Below, piece after piece: positions 6,451 through 7,789 of a stretch of DNA of 7,789 bases. The position numbers were made by a program, and so were the translations under genes. The stretch covers positions 1-7,789 of the forward strand of contig CAJPPE010000068.1 of NCBI GenBank assembly GCA_905372345.1. The letters run 5' to 3'. The stretch's first letter is position 1; the number at the start of each line of letters is the position of its first letter. This DNA comes from an uncultured Treponema sp. GTDB taxonomy: Bacteria > Spirochaetota > Spirochaetia > Treponematales > Treponemataceae. The notes under the pieces were generated by a model. It saw only the letters and a list, made by a program, of their open reading frames with translations. It made no database searches and was not told where the DNA came from.

Positions 6451-7623
6451 GTGGATATATTAAAAAAAGTAAAAGAAATAGAAAAAGACATAATTTCTTG
6501 GCGCCGCCATTTGCATCAAAATCCTGAGGTCGGCTTTGAGCTTCCTAATACAATAGATTTTGTATGTAAAAAATTGGATGAGTTTGGAATTGAGTATGAC
6601 AGAAATGCGGCAAAAAGTGCCGTTATAGGTTATATTCACGGTGCAGAAAAAGGAGATGTTATCGCTCTGCGTGCAGACATGGATGCCCTTCCTGTTTGTG
6701 AAGCTACAGGGCTTGAGTTTGCTTCTAAGAATTCCTTTATGCATGCTTGCGGTCATGATGCACATACATCGATATTGCTTGGGGCCGCAAAGGTATTAAA
6801 CGATTTAAAAGACAATTTTAAAGGAACCGTTAAGCTTATTTTCCAGCCTGCGGAAGAACTGGGAACAGGCTCTGTAGACATTTGTGAAAAAGGAATCCTT
6901 GATGATGTAAAAGAAATCCTGGGACTTCATGTAGGCTGTATAAGCGACGAAATAAAGTCCGGAGAATTCCTTTTTTCAAAGGGCTCGATGATGGCCTGTA
7001 TGGATAAATTTTCAATTAAGGTTAAGGGTGTAGGCGCCCATGGAGCTTATCCTTCTCTTTCAGTAGACCCCGTTGTAATCGGCTCTCACATAGTTGTCGC
7101 CATACAGGAAATTTTAGGCCGCGAGGTGCATCCTACTGAACCGGCTGTAATAACGGTTGGGCAATTCCATTCAGGTTCGGCATTTAATATAATTCCGCCT
7201 GAAGCCTATCTTGAGGGAACAGTACGGGCCGTAACAAATGAGACGAGGGAATTGATAGCAAAACGGATTGAGGAAGTTGCTTCCAATATTGCAAAAGCTT
7301 TTAGGGGTTCAATTGAATATCAATTTTTTAGACAGCCGCCTCCTCTTATAAACGATTCGAAAGTTACGGATAAGGTTATGGAAGTTGCCAAAGAACTTTT
7401 CCCGAATGATGTTAAGCTTATGCAGCGTCCTGTTATGGGAGGAGAAGATTTTGCATGGTACTTAGAAAAAGTTCCGGGTTCATTTATCTTCTTGGCAACA
7501 CCTTCACCCATTGAAGGAAAAGTTTGGCCTCACCACAATCCCAAATTCGCCTTAGATGAATCGCAGTTTTACAGAGGAGCAGCGCTCTTTGCAGCTTATG
7601 TAATGAAGGAACTTGGTAAATAA
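6451..7623 (+). CDS. M20D-family amidohydrolase (N-acyl-amino-acid / hippurate hydrolase type)
   Basis: This 390-residue cytosolic metallohydrolase splits the amide bond of N-acyl amino acids or small peptides; the exact substrate is not readable from sequence. The family opening WRRHLHQNPEVGFE is at 17-30, and ALRADMDALPV at 72-82. Metal ligands typical of M20D are present: C100 and H102 in HACGHDAHT, E136 next to catalytic E135 in QPAEE, H160 in LGLHV, and H362 in HHNPKF. The dimerisation domain, about 185-300, contains GVGAHGAYP (193-201). MGGEDF at 329-334 is the late family signature. There is no signal peptide and the N-terminus is charged. It starts with GTG, 11 bases after the preceding gene. 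Being last behind two membrane-protein genes suggests it hydrolyses what they import. Alternatives inside the family include aminobenzoyl-glutamate or acetyl-diaminopimelate hydrolases. Confidence 0.93.
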   Translation: MDILKKVKEIEKDIISWRRHLHQNPEVGFELPNTIDFVCKKLDEFGIEYDRNAAKSAVIGYIHGAEKGDVIALRADMDALPVCEATGLEFASKNSFMHACGHDAHTSILLGAAKVLNDLKDNFKGTVKLIFQPAEELGTGSVDICEKGILDDVKEILGLHVGCISDEIKSGEFLFSKGSMMACMDKFSIKVKGVGAHGAYPSLSVDPVVIGSHIVVAIQEILGREVHPTEPAVITVGQFHSGSAFNIIPPEAYLEGTVRAVTNETRELIAKRIEEVASNIAKAFRGSIEYQFFRQPPPLINDSKVTDKVMEVAKELFPNDVKLMQRPVMGGEDFAWYLEKVPGSFIFLATPSPIEGKVWPHHNPKFALDESQFYRGAALFAAYVMKELGK

Positions 7624-7670
7624 TTTTAGACCGAGTTAAGGTTTATAAATTTATTAAAAAGCAAATTCTT

Positions 7671-7708
7671 AAAGCCGTCTTAAACTTTAATATTTAGGGC
7701 GGCTTTTT
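7671..7708 (+). terminator. Rho-independent terminator of the DUF5058-M20 operon
   Basis: AAAGCCGTCTTAAA at 7671-7684 pairs with TTTAGGGCGGCTTT at 7693-7706 to give a 14-bp stem with two G-U pairs and an eight-base loop. The T-run is 7704-7708. It lies about 47 bases after the amidohydrolase stop. Confidence 0.85.
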
Positions 7709-7712
7709 ATAT

Positions 7713-7741
7713 TTGCATTAAATACCCTAATATGTTATACT
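7713..7741 (+). promoter_or_regulatory. Extended -10 promoter of the gene at the right edge
   Basis: TTGCAT at 7713-7718 and TATACT at 7736-7741 are separated by 17 bases, and TGT directly precedes the -10, giving the TGn extension. Transcription would start near 7748. A second exact TATAAT at 7748-7753 lacks a usable -35. Confidence 0.7.
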
Positions 7742-7766
7742 GGTTTTTATAATTCGGGATAAAAAA

Positions 7767-7789
7767 ATGAAACAGCTTATAAAAATTTT
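7767..7789 (+). CDS. Start of an unidentified gene running off the window
   Basis: An ATG at 7767 opens a frame reading MKQLIKI to the window edge. A weak GGGA at 7756-7759 is seven bases upstream, and the strong promoter at 7713-7741 points at it. Lys and hydrophobic residues follow the Met, which would fit a signal peptide or a cytosolic protein equally. Nothing can be said of its function. Confidence 0.55.

Noticed and set aside
7748..7753. Exact TATAAT as the main -10 of the right-edge gene
   Set aside because: Seventeen bases upstream there is CCCTAA, not a -35, whereas the TGT-TATACT element at 7733-7741 has a proper partner and extension.
1..7789. CRISPR arrays, insertion sequences, rRNA or phage genes
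   Set aside because: No regularly spaced direct repeats, transposase or integrase frames, or rRNA sequence were seen on either strand.

Overview
The window looks like spirochete chromosome, most probably Treponema and close to T. denticola. The support is base composition (AT-rich, roughly 40% GC by eye), a cheR-cheB pair, a K+-dependent membrane pyrophosphatase, and peptide/amino-acid-handling genes typical of an anaerobic host-associated spirochete. The species call is inferred from remembered family features; no search was run. Coding density is high, and no stretch above about 205 bases lacks a protein gene.

Left end (1-1416): the 3' end of cheR, then cheB, both on the plus strand. They encode the methyltransferase and methylesterase that set chemoreceptor methylation and so give chemotactic adaptation. 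An A/U-rich hairpin with a T-run closes this unit.

Middle left (1417-2720): a tRNA-Ala with anticodon CGC, preceded by an 8-bp inverted repeat. An orphan PTS EIIC-like membrane protein of the PfoR type starts 39 bases after it. Its stop codon lies inside a 55-bp nested inverted repeat. A strong bidirectional terminator then separates it from the convergent pyrophosphatase gene.

Centre (2732-4895): hppA on the minus strand, a K+-dependent ion-pumping pyrophosphatase. It has a well-formed promoter (exact TATAAT -10, 17-base spacer) and a 10-bp palindrome in its leader.

Right (4896-7708): a plus-strand three-gene operon diverging from hppA. It encodes a DUF5058-type membrane protein, a second small polytopic membrane protein and an M20D amidohydrolase. 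The genes are 11 bases apart at both junctions, each has a strong Shine-Dalgarno, and a clear terminator follows. The likely reading is uptake of a conjugated amino acid or small peptide by a two-protein permease, followed by hydrolysis in the cytosol. The transport role has not been demonstrated and is the least described biology here.

Right end (7713-7789): an extended -10 promoter and the first codons of another plus-strand gene that runs off the window.
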